Shown in pieces: positions 46,943-58,469 of a stretch of 64,000 bases of DNA (the first letter of the stretch is position 1; each line of letters begins with the position of its first letter). Both the position numbers and the translations under genes were made by a program. Source of the DNA: Sanghuangporus weigelae (lineage: Eukaryota > Basidiomycota > Agaricomycetes > Hymenochaetales > Hymenochaetaceae); contig CP137319.1 in NCBI GenBank assembly GCA_033182465.1, forward strand, positions 3,286,001-3,350,000, given 5' to 3'. A model generated the notes under the pieces. It was not told the DNA's origin, made no database searches, and was given only the letters and a program-made list of their open reading frames with translations.

Positions 46943-49900
46943 TGAAACTCCTGTGGGCGTTCTGATACCGGACAGGGAATATAAAGTTCGAGGGGCTGCC
47001 CTAGAATACCCTTGAGTAGTTAGCAGAGAGATACACCTAGACCAAAGGCAAGTGGAAATGAAGGGATAATGGAATATACGAGAGAAGGGTTGTATGAGGG
47101 CTGAGGAACGCGTGGGAAGCGCTCGAGGAATGATTCCGAGGATGGGCTTCTCCTGAGATTGATGGTGGCGGTGCAAAGGCTAAATCGACTCTCCGGCTCA
47201 ACTGCGAGCTCTGGACTAAAGCCGACTTACACAAGGCACAAAAACTAATCTAACTAAGGCTACGCTAGTCGAACCACCAACTCGAACGTGACTAATTGAC
47301 CGTGCTAACTCACTGGGAAGCGACGGCAGCCGATCTCACTCGGAGTCTAAAGTGTCGGAACGCGGCGTAACGATTCGAAACGCGATATGAAGGACGGGGA
47401 CGGTAACTGAGCGACCCTAACGTGATACAAGAGACGGAGGGACTTTACGGTGATGGAAAGGGATAATATGGTGTCCTTTTCCGACGACAGTGGTGAGGGG
47501 AAGGTGTTACGAGACCGAAAGCACGCGGCGCGCTAAGTAACTGGGTTACGGGCGAAACCAGCGAAACCGATCGGAACACGCAATGAAGTTTCGATCCAGA
47601 TGACAGAGACAGGATGGGTCCTTTATACGAACCAGGCGAACTATACGAACGTACGAACGGCTCTGCTGCGAAGAGAGGTCACTGATCGACTGTACAGAAC
47701 ACGAAATATCGTATATTATGCCTTAGAGACGAGAGAGTTTTCTACGAACAAGAAGAACTCGAAGCTGGGGGACTAGAGACGGTCCGAGAACTCCCTCCCC
47801 ACTACGAGAGTCGTGCTAAATTTATACTAAGCGTCCAAACTGAGCCTCCCATCAGTCAGAAAACAGAAGCCATAAGAAAAAGGGGAATGCATATCACTTA
47901 TCCACCATGGAGAGGGGCGCATATGAATGGTTAAGGGACACATAAAATAGAAAGAAACAATACTAAGCATGGTCGGAACGAGAGCATAAAGAAATAAACG
48001 GGACGCATATAGAAAGGTGAGATCATAAGCGAAGCCTTCGGAACCGGGTGTCTTTGAGCGGAACGAGTCGGAACTTGGGGAAAAGACTTGGAAAGACCTC
48101 GGCTAGCCTTACAGGGCAAATCTGCGACGTTTTGAATGGGAGAGGGACTGTGGACGACGCTGCAGGGTCAAATCTCTTTGTCAGGAGTACGGATCCAGGA
48201 TCCGGAGACTTGTGATTGACGCGTGTAGGATCGTCGCGTGATTCTTCCGCCGTGTCTTATATGATGGCCGATCACGGAACGGTGCACGTGCCATTTAGAC
48301 TATGGCGTTGTCGGTCGGCGGTGTCGTATCTGAAGGTGCTACAGATGTCCGTCCTACTAAGGGTGCTGAATGTATGAAGGGACCTCCAAAAATGGGATGC
48401 CGACGCTATCAGACTCTCAAAGACCTACTACCCGGCAGGTGCCAGGAACCGTCGGAGACGTAATGGATGGGTCTAGGGATGCCGCTGGATAAAGGGAATA
48501 GGATAACAGGACCGCCGCTTGAGAGGGGGGATCACAGGGGGCTGCCAACGTGGTATAAACTCGGCCACAGGAAGGTATGAAGTGTATAAGATGAATATAA
48601 AGGATAAAATGGAGTGAGTGGCTGGAGAAGGCGCCGCTGGGTCGTCTGATAGGATGCCTGGGTCGTCGGATGGCCGCCGACGTCGAATAGAGGGGTGCCG
48701 GACTGAGGGGGAGGCCGCAGGAATCCGCCGAAGTAGCGTAAACGCGATAGATGAAAGGAAAAGACCGTATAAGATCAATATATGGGATAAACTGGAGTGA
48801 AAGGCTGGAAAGGACACCGAAGGGGAATCTGATGAGAAGCCTGGGTCGCCGAAGGGTCGCCGACGTCGAATAGAGGGGCGCCGGATCACTGATCGTCAGA
48901 GCGGCAGAGGCGTACCGGAGGCGGCGAAGGCAAGTAGAATGTGGAGTCAAACAAGAGGAGATGTCAAGGATAGTATATAGTCAAGGGGGAGGCTCAGTAC
49001 ATGAGGGGAGACTCAGAGTGAGGGATATCTCGAACTCTGGCGCTCGGTCTGGTACATGCTCTTGGAATCCTTGCTAGGCTTGGAATCCTTTTCGTCTACA
49101 AGCTAGTATAAGCTCTATATATACTCTACTGCTGTCGCCGACACATCCTACTGTCTGACAACATCTCCTGAGTCATCTGGGTCGCCAAGGGCCGCTGCCG
49201 GAGCGCCCAGGTGAAATCTGAGAGCGGCAACGTGAGGGGGGCGTCCAATAGCATGGAATATCGAGTATCTGCAATAATACGGGCGCCGGCGGAGTTGGGC
49301 TTGGCGGCGCGAGTCGGTGGCTTGGCACGCCGATGTACCACATGCCTACCTTCCATACATGGTATAATGGGGGCCGCCGCGTCAGGGGGAAGTCGGGAAA
49401 CCTCGGAACCGATGATCGGAGGCTGATATCGCGTATATGAGACAAAGGGCGCATCAGCCAATGTCCCTGAGGTGTCCGATGCATCGGCGGCACTCAATAC
49501 AGAGTGTGGGCGATCCCTAGTGACTAATATGAGTGGCCGGAGCGGCAGTGCTGTGGGGGACTGCCGGACTGGTGGCAGATATGTCGTAGTAAGGCATGTA
49601 AGCACATATGACAATATATAGCTCCCTAGACAATGGGGGACTGCTTGGTAAGCTGTAGGAGGCGTCGGCGAGGGTACCTGAGGATGTCTGAGTGTCCGCC
49701 GCATTGATTGGCGCCAAGGGGGGCCAACTCGGAGGCATCCAGAGTCGCCGCACGGCTGTACGTATGGTAAATCATAAGATCGGCGGCACGTAGTCACTGA
49801 GGGATGTGTCCTATAGTGCCTGGTGCTGGGTAGGAGCTGTCGGCGGACCTGTCTGAGTGTCGGGGAGCCATCGGCGGATCGATTTGGGTCATAGGAGGGC

Positions 49901-50195
49901 GCCGCAGTACAGTACGTGTGCTAGAATCAATGGATACGTGCTCAAATGATGTCCCGAGTGCAATAGGAGTGTGCCCTCACACTCTCAGGTGTCGGCAGTG
50001 CTGGGATATGGTATCTGCAGTAAGAGGGAGCCATAGTATGAGTGTACTGGCACAGGAGGAGCCAGTGCGCTACAGCGTTCTTGCTAAGTCCCCTCGCTCC
50101 AGCGAAACCAGTCGGAACCGGGCGAAACCAGTCGGAATACCGTGGAACTGGTCGTAACGACTTCGTACGCTCCCAAGCTTTAGTCTTACTCTTCA
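46943..50195. mobile_element. Nested large non-coding LTR-type insertion (3253 bp)
   Basis: Starts TGAAACTCCTG and ends CTCTTCA, i.e. TG...CA, with a 4-bp direct repeat CCGA on each side (46939-46942 and 50196-50199). It has no convincing coding region; the left third is purine-rich, the right two thirds GC-rich with many GCCG/CGGC motifs. Either an unusually long solo LTR or a large non-coding derivative of an LTR element. A related, older piece lies at 16.0-17.1 kb. Confidence 0.7.
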
Positions 50196-52114
50196 CCGAA
50201 TCCCCTCAACAGATGAATTCCCCGAACTACACGCATATTCCGATGCAAGTTCCGGAGTCGGAATCGGCCTCTTTCAGCTCAATGCCTGGGGTGCGTATCG
50301 TCTTAGGCCGGGCTGGAAGAAAGATGGCCGCGAGATCGCCTGAGCTGAAGCTGTTGGCGTCGAGCTCCTGCTCCGAACGCTCTTACTCACCCTACCCTTT
50401 GGCAGCCGAATCAAGATGTATTGTGACAACACAGTTGTCATCGGTGGATGGAGGGCAGGTCGGAGCCGAAACAAGGCCGTTAATGACATCTTCAAATGCC
50501 TCCACACGATTATATCGGAGAATGACCTCTCGCTCATTCTCCGATACGTCCAGTCCGCTGCTAATCCAGCCGACCAGCCGTCTCGAGGCATCTACTCTGC
50601 AGGCCCACGCCTGCCGATCTGTCCTCTCCCGCCGGAACTCCTGCCCTACCTCGAGCCAGTCCCTTATGGAGAGATCTCGAACCAAACGATCGCAGGTGCC
50701 ATCCCCAAGCCTAAGACAGCTCCCAGCCAGGAACCCTTAGACATTCTCTTTGACAACAGTGACTCGTCCCTCCACAAATTTGAGCAGTTCTGGACCGCTT
50801 GAGCGCTCTTTGTTACGACCAAATGTTCCGGCTACGCTGAGGCTTAAGCTTTGGAAGCCTTCTCTTTCTTCTGTTTCTTCATCCGTGCTTCCTCCCACCC
50901 TTCAGAACCGAGTGGTTGATGTTCTGGCCGTCTCCCTTCAGGACTCCACGCTCCAAACGTATGGTTCTGGTCTGGCCCAGTTCCATCACTTCTGCGATGA
51001 CTTGAATATCTCAGAAGAACTTCGGGCACCTTGCTCCCCTGATCTGCTTGCCGGTTTTATTGCGTCTTTAGCTGGCTCTTACTCTGCTTCTTCGATTGCA
51101 AACTACATTGCTGGTATTCGTGCTTGGCACGTCCTTCATCGTGTTCCATGGAATATAAACGAAATCGAACTTAGATCTTTACTTCGGGGTGCCAGTTCTC
51201 TCACCCCAGAGACTTCCAAACGACCTCTTCGCGAACCATACACCCCGACAATCATCTCCAGCCTTCGTCGACAGCTTGACCTCTCTCTGCCCCTGGATGC
51301 TGCTGTTTTTGCCTGTCTCACCACCTCGTTTTATGCCTGTGCCCGACTTGGAGAATTTACTGTGCCCAGTCAAAATGGCTTTCTTCCTCATCTTCATGTA
51401 AAACCCTCTGATGTTTTGGAACGAGCAGACCGGCAGGGTCGTCAAGTGCGTGCCTTTGCTCTACCCAGTACTAAAACGGCACCAGATGGCGAAGAAGTCT
51501 TCTGGGCGGCTCAAGACGGACCCACTGACCCTCTTGCCGCTTTTCAGAACCATCTGGAAGTGAACTCCCCTCCCTCTGATGGTCCATTATTTGCATATCG
51601 GTCTGGAGACTCTCATATGCCTCTCTCCAAGACTGTATTTCTCAAGTGTTTAGAACGAGCGGCAAAAAATGCAGGCCTTAAGCCCTTACATGGCCACAGC
51701 ATTCGCATTGGTTCAACACTCGAATATCTCCTTCGTGGAGTTCCATTTGATGTTGTTAAGGCGATTGGGCGATGGGCATCTGATGCCTTTTCACTTTATC
51801 TTCGCAAACATGCCCAGATCTTAGCCCCGTACCTTCAAGCGGTTCCCGAAGTGCATGATCAGTTTGTTCGATTAACCATGCCCCCTCCGAGATAATCAGT
51901 AAGTACCCTAACTGCACTTATGTCCTACGTTCTCCCATTCTCAATTTCTCAAGGCCAGCCTGATTCTCGCATGTGCAATCTGATTTTGTGTTTCCGTCGG
52001 ATCTCCGCCTTCTCTCCCCTTCTCCTCTCTGTACTGTGAGTTTCAATGCCCGCCTCCTACTCATGTGGGTTCTCGCTACGTCTCGCCGCGTCGCGGGCTC
52101 CTACATTATGGGTG

Positions 52115-52317
52115 TCGAGCCGTAGCTGACCTTGCCACTTGTAGGATCAGGCGTGACGATGGGAGCCGGAGCCGCCTTCAGCGGCTGGCACCCATCTCCT
52201 CTTCTCTTCTCTTTACCTGTTTCTCTCAATAATGCAGTGTATATGATAATTGCGAAATGTGCAGAACAAACAAAATGTCATTTTCTTGTACAGCAAGTCC
52301 GGAATGAAAGACGCAGA
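52115..52317 (+). repeat. B1 split direct repeat of the tyrosine-recombinase element
   Basis: 203 bp, starting TCGAGCCGTAGCTGACC; same as B2 (52646-52848) except about one base. Confidence 0.92.
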
Positions 52318-52645
52318 TGACAATCTTCGGTGTGGCGAGCCAGACTGAAGATTTAGGTCTGCGTCGGAGGTGACGGAAGAAGCCGAGGCTTCTTTCGTTC
52401 CTACCATCACCTCCGACGCGTCGTCTAGCAGTTGAGAAACTCTGTTGCAAATTTCACCCACCCTCCACTCCCTCAAGTACGTTTTTATCTCGTCTACTAA
52501 CAGTTCCGTCTTCCACTCCACTCCACAGCCTTAAACCATACATATGGACTATCACAAGCTCAATCTTCCACGCGGTAAACATTCTTACGAACAACAGAAG
52601 AATCCCACCCACCTCTCCACTTGCTTTCATCGTCCCGCCCGCCCT

Positions 52646-52848
52646 TCGAGCCGTAGCTGACCTTGCCACTTGTAGGATCAGGCGTGACGATGGGAGCCGG
52701 AGCCGCCTTCAGCGGCTGGCACCCATCTCCTCTTCTCTTCTCTTTACCTGTTTCTCTCAGTAATGCAGTGTATATGATAATTGCGAAATGTGCAGAACAA
52801 ACAAAATGTCATTTTCTTGTACAGCAAGTCCGGAATGAAAGACGCAGA
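52646..52848 (+). repeat. B2 split direct repeat of the tyrosine-recombinase element
   Basis: Second 203-bp copy, marking the right end of the element. It follows about 300 bp (A2 region) that contains an inverted GTCGGAGGTGA/TCACCTCCGAC pair. Confidence 0.92.
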
Positions 52849-53770
52849 CGGATCGTCTTCGTCTGACCGAGAAGTCTGGAAACTGACATAACGAATGCAG
52901 TGCAGTACAGATGCGAGAATAAATGAGCTCGAGCGCTGAAGTCAATCGCGTACTTGATGTGCCTATGCAGATGCGAGACGGAGTTAGGCCCATGGGAAGA
53001 TCCGAGTCGCAAATTATTGACAAAGTTTCGATTACTCTACGGGTTTCGATTATTGCGAGTCGCGTCTGACGAAGAACCAACATTTTCCACCATATAGCAT
53101 CCGAAACGTTCCTGTAGCCAAGCTGGGCATTTAGCACTTAGGCTGACTGGTACATGGTCACGATCATACTTTCCTGAGCAAGCCAGAAGGGCAAGGACGA
53201 TGCAAATCAGAAAATGCTAAACTTGCTTGCCGGCTAAGCAAAAGAGCAAATAGACCTTACGACCGGGTTAGGAAATGAGTTTGCTGCTCAGAAAACAGAA
53301 AACAGAATGACATCTATTTGAGAACAAAGAGGTCCTTGATGCCACATTCCAGGACCTGAGGGCGTTGATGGATGGTCAGGTGATGACTGTGCATGCAAGT
53401 TCCTTTTAAGCAATGCCGATCTCTTGATTGTCACGTAAACGAGTTATCGACACCTCGCTGTTGCGTTGAGCTTACAACTGCCCACAACCACAGGTGCCGG
53501 CGCGACTGAGCCCCATCCAGCAGCCGAAGTGTCCCCTCCAAGGAACATGTGCTTACGGATGTCTTGGATTATTCCTTTCGCCCAAGGAGGCAAACCTCAT
53601 CAAGGCATTCGCACAATCAATTGACTATAATTAGCACACACTCTTCTTGATAACGGATACAGCCGTGCCTCACCAGACTCAAGAAACATGTTTCTTGATG
53701 CGGGCGGCAAAAGTTTCTTCTTCGCCGACCATCTACCCGACCATCGTGTTCCAAATCATCTACTGACACG
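52849..53770. other. Intergenic, upstream of the permease gene
   Basis: No gene seen; likely permease promoter DNA. Confidence 0.5.
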
Positions 53771-55917
53771 ATGAACGACATCATCGAAGTGGAGACAGCA
53801 CCAGAGAACACCGTCTCCGACACAGATAAACGCCTAGAGGAACTTGGCTATCAACCGCAGTTTAAGCGCAATATGTCGCTTTTCGGAGTGCTCGGCATGT
53901 CGTTCTGTGCTATCGGCATTCTTACAGGCATGAGCAGCGCCTTTCAGACTGGCCTGTTCTCAGGAGGTCCGCTGGGCTTGTTTTGGGGATGGAACGTAAG
54001 TGTTCGCAGCATCTTAAACTGGATATTTTTTAATGAAGGACCAGATCTGCAGCTTTTTTATGCTTCTGATCGCTCTTTGCCTGGCTGAGATCTGCAGTGC
54101 GTAGTAAGAGTTCATCGGTGAACTCGTCATTTTGCAGAACCTTATACCTTGACAAGTCCAACGATGGGAGGATTGTATTTCTGGGTGTGCAGGATGAAAC
54201 CAGAAACACCAATACTTGGCTGTGAGATCGTTAAACTCTTGTCTGCACTGCATAATTGTAGAGTTCTGATTATGAAGTGGAGTCTTTACGGGTTGGATAT
54301 ACACGTTAGCTATGATTTTTACGGGAACATCTGGGAATTTGAGGTGAGAACCAGCTTTCCCGCGAAAATTTGGTGCAACTGACATTTGTATCTTAGCACA
54401 GCACTATACATTGCTTCTCTCGCAGAGATCAGGTCTGGACGAACATTAACCCGGGTCGAGATCGCAGCGCTCGCTTGGGGAGTGAACATTGTATCTGGGC
54501 TGATTAATACCGTTGGAACAATAGCGATAGGTCGGATGAGTGTATTCAATGTGTGGTGGACATTGGCAGGCACAGTAATTCTTGCTGTGACCCTGTTAAT
54601 CAAGGCTCCGGGTTTAGTGAGTTTGTTCATAGTCTTGACCATACCGATCTATGAGCTGATTTAGACGTCTCGCGATGGAGAACTCGGCGGGATTCGTCTT
54701 CGCGGACTTTGAGAAGTGTGTCCTGATATTGGTTCCATAATACCATTTGAATAGCTGTGAATATCCAGTTTCTCTGGCTGGCGATCAAAAGGCTTCGTAG
54801 TCCTGCTCGGGTTCCTCCAAGTGAGAAGAAACCATTGTTAATGAGATGCGCTTATTGATATATTTCCCCTATAGGCGGTGTACTCGCTCGAAGGATGCGA
54901 AACAGCTGCGCAAGTGGCAGAAGAAGCCGTCCGCGCTGAGATTCTCGCACCGTTAGCCATCGTCTTTTCCATCGTTGGTTCTTGGATCGTCGGAGTTGCA
55001 TATATGCTAGCACTGCTATTCAGCGTCCAATCCATTCCAGCAATACAACAGACGAATCTGGCTTTACCGATAGCACAGCTGTTTCTTGATGCTGCGGGGT
55101 CTAAACTCGCCCTTCTATGTCTGGTAGTTGTCGGTCTTGCACAAGGCATGGCTGCTGCGACGGCGTTCACCGCGAGCGCTAGACTCCTATATGCGTTGGC
55201 CAGGGATAATGCTGTCCCTGCTGCGGTGAAAGGCCCTTTGATGAAGTTGAATAGGGGTCAGGCGCCGTATATCGGCGTCTGGACCAGTGTGCTCATAGGA
55301 TGCGTCATATCGTGTGCATACATCGGAAGTAGTATTGCCGTACGTGACTTAGTGTTCTTTGCAGAAGTGAGAAGCTTCGGATGTATTGACACCAAGATTG
55401 TGAATAGTTCAATGCGATACTTTCGTCTGCTGCGGTCGCGGTGATGTTGAGTTACCTACAGCCCATTATCATCCGTGTCTTCTGGCCCCTTTCGTACGTG
55501 ACGACATACCTCTTTCGTACTTTGGCTGACATAAATCTGGAGATTGAAGGAACGTGGACCCTTTAACTTGGGGTCATGGTCGTGGTCCATCAATTTCTTA
55601 AGTTTTCTCGTAAGGCTTAGTATGGTCCTGCCATACATCACCGAGGTTCACTTACGATACTTGTCTCTCAGTTCACCGTCTTCGTTTGTGTTCTTTTCAT
55701 CTTACCGACTGCGCACCCGACAAATGCGCAGAACATGAACTATGCAATAGTGGCAATTGGCGGACTTCTTGTGATCACTACTTCCATGTGGGTTTTCTGG
55801 GGCCGCTCACGGTTCATTGGACCGGTCAAGACTGTTCTGGTGCCGCCCAATGCCCAGAACGCGAAAACGGAGTGGCGGACTGGAGAACAAGACGAAAAGT
55901 CCATCGAGACCAAATAA
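53771..55917 (+). CDS. APC-family permease, GABA/choline-permease type
   Basis: Twelve-helix plasma-membrane transporter for amino acids or related amines. Exon 1 (53771-53995) gives an acidic cytosolic head, LEELGYQPQFKRNMSLFGVLG and helix 1. Further exons read SFFMLLIALCLAEICSA, PTMGGLYFWVCRMKPETPILG, FFTGWIYTLAMIFTGTSGNL, STALYIASLAE, a GRMSVFNVWWTLAG helix, NSAGFVFADFENFSGW, VYSLEGCETAAQVAEEA, PIAQLFLDAAGSKLALLC, and end with PTAHPTNAQNMNYAIVAIGG and a polar tail to the stop at 55917. Two places look like frameshifts at first, but using the acceptors ...GTGGAG before TCTTTACG (near 54272) and ...GATGGAG before AACTCGG (near 54680) restores the family sequence, so I read the gene as intact, about 525 residues, with roughly 10 introns. 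The exact substrate cannot be told from sequence. Confidence 0.92.
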
Positions 55918-57729
55918 CAATAATACGAATAAACACTGAGAATGAAATATACGTTTCACGAATAACGTGCAGATCACTTTGGATACCTAATGTTGAGCAA
56001 ACCCAGCAATGCTAGGGGCGCGATATTCGTCTACTACATATCGGTATACGTGGGCAGACTCCGAGTCGGCGAGCCGGCAATACGCTGGCGCTGGATTACA
56101 AATTACGAAACTTATCATTACAGATCCTCCTATGTGGTCCATTCACGCCGTTTTGTGTATTGCAGCGTTCGATTCTCCGCTTCTAAAGAGGTCAATCATG
56201 AGTTGGTTCAAACTTCTTTTGGCGCCGACCATGTACTTCACGTTAGGAGCATCATCATAAAAAAGGCGCAGCAAATGTACGAATACCACATGAATCTTAA
56301 ACGCAGTTACCCTTCCTTCTTTCGACATTGTGAACAGACAAGAGTGTGAAGATGTCTGAAAATATGGGTCTCTGCCATACAGTTCAGGGAACTGCGATAG
56401 AGCGGGTCTTCGTATATTATGGTAGTACTTGTGTCCTTTCAGGAGCAAGTCGCCGTCTTACATAGACTATATCTCTCCTCACATACATCTGCTTCTTCAG
56501 CATTCACGTAGCACTTGACGATGGACAATCCCTACAAGCTAAAGCGTGGTGGAGGCAGCAAACCGAGATCTCGTGAAGGCGTACCTCAGGTCCGCTGTGT
56601 ATACGACCATGGAGAATCACTTACTTCGGTGGTTCTCTCGTCGTCCAGTCATCTGAAACGGAATGATCAGTCGATCGAAGGAGATAGCTGTACCGAATCA
56701 GCTGAGCGCTTTTCGTGTCTATCCATATCGTCGCCGTCCCCGACCAATACTACAAGACCTGAAAACGCACCTTCTTAAGCTGTGCTATTCCGAAAATCTT
56801 GTCCTCTACGACCACACTATATAAATCGAGCCAAGTATTCATAGCATCGTCTCACGCCGTGAGCTCTTCCGTCTGTTTGAACCATTCGAAGGAGATTGTT
56901 CCGTTTCTTCATGGTCATTGGTATCGTACATAACGGCACCCAAAGGCTCATTCCCAGCGTCCGCCATTTCGAATGTGTCGGGTATGTTTTTCGGCTTATT
57001 GGTCCAAGGGAGTTGCAATCCGAAAATTTGTCCTAGTGAGGCACCATCTCCTTGAAGTCGGGAATCAGATATTTAGTAGTAGCGATTATTTACTTTAGCC
57101 ATCTTGTTGGTAATAATCCTCAGTATTGACCACTGTCTATATTTCCGGCTTTCCATCTTATTCTCGCTTCGTCCTTGGCTCATGAGGGCATGCCTACGAA
57201 GCAAGGTCGTTCGAGCTTCTTCTGGCCTAGCGCATTAATATTCGCTGTTGTCCGGTGTGACAATAACATTGGGAGTGGAAGGCCTTCATTGCAACCGTGA
57301 GCTTTCGAGAAACAGTCTGATGGTTGCAATCATTACAAAGGCGAGCACTTTCCACGCTCCGAATGCTTGCCCCGACGACGTTATGCTTCCAATTGTTCAC
57401 TAAACGCTTCTTGTCGCGTCAAAGTCTCGATAGCATGCCTTTGAAGACGTAGGGTCAGGGGTTCTGAGCGACAGACACTCGTACAGGAGGAAAATCTCGC
57501 TCGGAATGACCGTCGCAGACAGACTCAAGCAGGTATAAGGAGTGTGTATTTATGGCACGATCAGGAGCTCTGTTTCATGCGCAGCGCAGAGTTGAGTAAG
57601 TGAAGTGAATATCTAGATGGATCGGTAAAGACCGGTACATCACGTGTCAGTGACCAAAGTCCAGAATTTTTTTTTGCCGACTCGGAGTTCACTGTTCAAG
57701 GGCATTTCTCACATCACATCAGGACACAC
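55918..57729. other. Gene-poor 1.8 kb stretch; one small open frame
   Basis: An 85-codon frame at 56521-56778 (+), starting MDNPYKLKRGGG, is Ser-rich and matches nothing I know; its upstream DNA looks promoter-like (TCACATACATC...). The remainder shows nothing. Confidence 0.35.
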
Positions 57730-57960
57730 ATGTCTGAACATCCGATTTACCCGCCTCTACGTATTAACGTCTCGACGAGAAAGGTGATATCAGAACGACA
57801 AGCAAGAAAGAATGTCGATACGTTCTTGTTCGACTACCAGAACCGTCCAGGAGGGTCAGACGCTGCTGTTCGTACGAGACTCGAGAAGGTTAGCGCATCG
57901 TTGCGCGTAGTCAAGGAGGGCAACGTTACGGATGACATTCGGGCGCAAAGTAGAGCATAG
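57730..57960 (+). CDS. Small conserved-looking protein, 76 residues
   Basis: Open frame MSEHPIYPPLRINVSTRKVI... with a helix-rich middle (ERQARKNVDTFLFDYQNR) and RLEKVSASLRVV. A pyrimidine/CA-rich leader precedes the ATG. The pattern (short strand, then a VxxFLxxF helix, then a Leu-rich helix) faintly recalls the fungal RNA polymerase I subunit Rpa14, but this is a guess from memory and may be wrong. A further exon is possible because GTAGAG lies just before the stop. Confidence 0.5.
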   Translation: MSEHPIYPPLRINVSTRKVISERQARKNVDTFLFDYQNRPGGSDAAVRTRLEKVSASLRVVKEGNVTDDIRAQSRA

Positions 57961-58469
57961 ATTGAAATGTGGGTGTACTTACGTGCTTCCTGTCGAGCTG
58001 TATTCTCATGGATTAACTCAGCAAACGAACACTTTCATGCCGAGCCGTTGCGCATAGCAATCCATGCGAACTTTGAGCAAGCTGTCAAGAGGCATTCTTC
58101 TGAGTATCAGAAAATATCAATCCCAACCGTCAACTCGTTTCATGTTTCAGATGAAAGCGCGTGGCGAAACTTGTGCGTGCGTCGTTTCCGCATGGTTGAC
58201 TTGCATGGCCACTTGTTCTATAGTTTCCTTGCAGTAGCCAACGAGACCGTAATGCTAGATCATGCCTATGAACTTCATTTTGGGTTGCAAGCTCATGCTT
58301 GAGACCTTCATGATACTATCTGCGTTGCACATGAGGGATGCGTAACAACCTTGTGAACAAATCGATCTTGCATATGACACCAAAGGGTACACCGGAATAA
58401 AGTTACGGACCAAAACCATGCTCCTTCCGTCCGAGGAAACCACCAAACTTGATATGAAGAATAGAATGG
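57961..58469. other. Intergenic between the small gene and the glutaminase 3' end
   Basis: A 111-codon open frame (57967-58302, +) lies here; its composition gives no sign of a real protein. Confidence 0.4.

Larger units (their letters stand above)
44513..52848 (+). mobile_element. Tyrosine-recombinase retroelement (DIRS order, Ngaro/PAT-like)
   Basis: Parts in order on the plus strand: a short Gag-like start (about 44551), Gag with two zinc knuckles (about 45280-45540), reverse transcriptase (about 45780-46800; DVADAFR and VDDFLF boxes), RNase H (about 50215-50580; YSDASSGVGIG), and a tyrosine recombinase (50750-51895) with the Arg of ACARLGEF, HSIRIG and a C-terminal Tyr region. Ends are split direct repeats: a 28-bp A repeat at 44513-44540 and 52318-52345, and a 203-bp B repeat at 52115-52317 and 52646-52848, i.e. 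the A1-ORFs-B1-A2-B2 layout of Ngaro/PAT elements. No integrase or protease. It is interrupted by a 3.25 kb nested insertion, and apart from that the coding frames look mostly open, with perhaps one or two breaks. The B repeats differ by about one base, suggesting a young element. Confidence 0.9.

Noticed and set aside
48417-49797. Pro/Ser-rich minus-strand frames of up to 220 codons
   Set aside because: They fall in the GC-rich, repetitive part of the nested non-coding element and look like composition artefacts.
53771-54680. Apparent frameshifts in the APC permease gene
   Set aside because: Alternative AG acceptors a few bases downstream restore the family sequence (LGFFTGW and KAPGLNSAGFVF), so the gene reads as intact.
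57967-58302. 111-codon open frame
   Set aside because: No family resemblance, no promoter or intron support; likely a chance frame.
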